A DNA stretch of 33,123 nucleotides from SZUA-87 sp041687805 (GTDB taxonomy: Bacteria > Actinomycetota > Acidimicrobiia > Acidimicrobiales > Aldehydirespiratoraceae). This document shows, one piece after another, positions 32,484 through 33,123 of this stretch. Every line of letters begins with the position of its first letter. The first letter of the stretch is position 1. The stretch spans positions 1 to 33,123 of the forward strand of contig JBDNJK010000028.1 of NCBI GenBank assembly GCA_041687805.1. Direction: 5' to 3'. The notes beneath the pieces are model-generated. The model was not told where the DNA came from, ran no database searches, and saw only the letters and a program-made list of their open reading frames with translations. Made by a program: the position numbers and the translations under genes.

Positions 32484-32495
32484 CGCACGAGACTA
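32481..32495 (-). promoter_or_regulatory. Candidate -10 box for leaderless adenosine deaminase gene
   Basis: On the minus strand TAGTCT (32495-32490) is followed by 6 nt and the ATG at 32483. The box overlaps the stop codon of the upstream dioxygenase-like gene. No Shine-Dalgarno is present. A leaderless internal transcript is the simplest reading. Confidence 0.45.
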
Positions 32496-33123
32496 ACTCC
32501 GATGAGCATCAACCGATCGCGACCGGTCGAGGAAGCCTCGTAGGGGCATGTCGGGCGCCCGCTGCAGCCAGTTGTCGGCGGGATAGTCGGCTCCACCATC
32601 GATGACGTGAAGGGTGTAGGCGTGACGGCTGGTGCCAGAGGTGTTGGGCCCGCTCCAGTGGGGGAGGAGGCCGTGGATAAGAATGAGCGTGCCAGCCTCG
32701 GCTTCCAGGGGAACCAGATCATCGGTGGGCCACGGTGTGGGATCAAGCGTGTCGGTGACGGTTCCTGATCCGCTGCGATGAAATCGCGATCGCACCGGGC
32801 CGAGGTGTCCGCCCGGGGCGGCCCAAAGGCAGCCGTTGTCGATGGTGGCATCTTCGATGGCAAACCAGAATCCGACGACACTGCGTGGTTCGGTCCAAAG
32901 AAAGGTGTGGTCGCAGTGGCAGGTGACTTCGCCCCCGATGCCCGGCTGCTTGAAAATGTACATCGACTGCAGCAGGCGTGGATCGTCGAAGCCGATCTCG
33001 TCGGACAGCGCGGCAAGGTCGGGGGTTCGAGAAAAGGCTTCGAACACGGGATCCAGGTCGTGCATGGCATGACCGAGCTTGTTGACCGCCAACGGCAGCG
33101 GCCGGTTGATGGCGCCGTCGGCC
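32493..33123 (-). CDS. Phytanoyl-CoA dioxygenase (PhyH) family protein, N-terminus missing
   Basis: This is an Fe(II)/2-oxoglutarate-dependent dioxygenase fold. The facial triad appears as HxD in VTCHCDHTFLWTEP and a distal His in LIHGLLPHWSGPNTSG. The Arg of SRHAYTLHV probably binds 2-oxoglutarate. Residues FAIEDATIDNGCLWAAPGGHLGP are the typical PhyH core. The frame stays open to the window edge; residues before the first in-window start (INRPLPLAVNKLGHAMHDLDPVF) look like real family sequence, so the gene continues beyond 33123. The stop lies 9 nt before the adenosine deaminase start. The substrate is unknown: this family hydroxylates many lipids and small molecules. Confidence 0.86.
   Translation of the reverse strand, partial: ADGAINRPLPLAVNKLGHAMHDLDPVFEAFSRTPDLAALSDEIGFDDPRLLQSMYIFKQPGIGGEVTCHCDHTFLWTEPRSVVGFWFAIEDATIDNGCLWAAPGGHLGPVRSRFHRSGSGTVTDTLDPTPWPTDDLVPLEAEAGTLILIHGLLPHWSGPNTSGTSRHAYTLHVIDGGADYPADNWLQRAPDMPLRGFLDRSRSVDAHRS

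Overview
The window is a chromosomal segment of a fairly GC-rich bacterium, with many GTG starts and tightly packed genes. The order rpsB-tsf-pyrH-frr-cdsA-dxr-M50 protease-ispG, then rimP-nusA-ylxR-infB-rbfA-truB-ribF, is the conserved actinobacterial housekeeping block. Placement in Actinomycetota is fairly secure from gene order. A closer placement, perhaps class Acidimicrobiia, is only an inference. I see no rRNA, tRNA, insertion sequence, phage gene or CRISPR array.

Left part (1-8008, + strand): the tail of ribosomal protein S2, EF-Ts, UMP kinase, ribosome recycling factor, CDP-diglyceride synthase, the MEP-pathway enzymes DXR and IspG flanking an intramembrane protease of the Rip1/RseP type, and an unrecognised small membrane protein. 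Middle (8060-17805, + strand): a leader with a strong hairpin precedes rimP-nusA-ylxR-infB-rbfA-truB, which cover ribosome maturation, transcription elongation and translation initiation. YlxR has no ATG, GTG or TTG start and probably begins at a CTG overlapping the nusA stop. Then come ribF and a riboflavin cluster ribE-ribBA-ribH, overlapping by ATGA junctions. A palindrome of the KstR-operator type lies directly before ribE.

Right part: a minus-strand cluster (M1 aminopeptidase, metallophosphoesterase, glyoxalase-fold protein) runs tail-to-tail into ribH. A 0.4-kb intergenic region holds a 45-codon acidic ORF. A + strand group follows: a PfkB sugar/nucleoside kinase, then tetR, a six-ligand ferritin-like di-iron protein and a delta3,5-delta2,4-dienoyl-CoA isomerase-like crotonase. 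The last three form a compact operon with a palindrome at its start. The remaining minus-strand genes are a phytanoyl-CoA-dioxygenase-like gene (cut by the window edge), adenosine deaminase, an M16 lipoprotein peptidase, uracil phosphoribosyltransferase, a D-2-hydroxyacid dehydrogenase-like protein and an unrecognised 201-aa protein.

The most interesting signals are: the TetR/di-iron/dienoyl-CoA-isomerase operon, whose substrate I cannot name; the KstR-like operator on a riboflavin operon; the non-canonical ylxR start; and four genes (dxr, ispG, tetR, ada) with a TANNNT -10 box exactly 6 nt before the start codon and no Shine-Dalgarno sequence, which points to leaderless mRNAs. No clearly new defence or mobile system was found.
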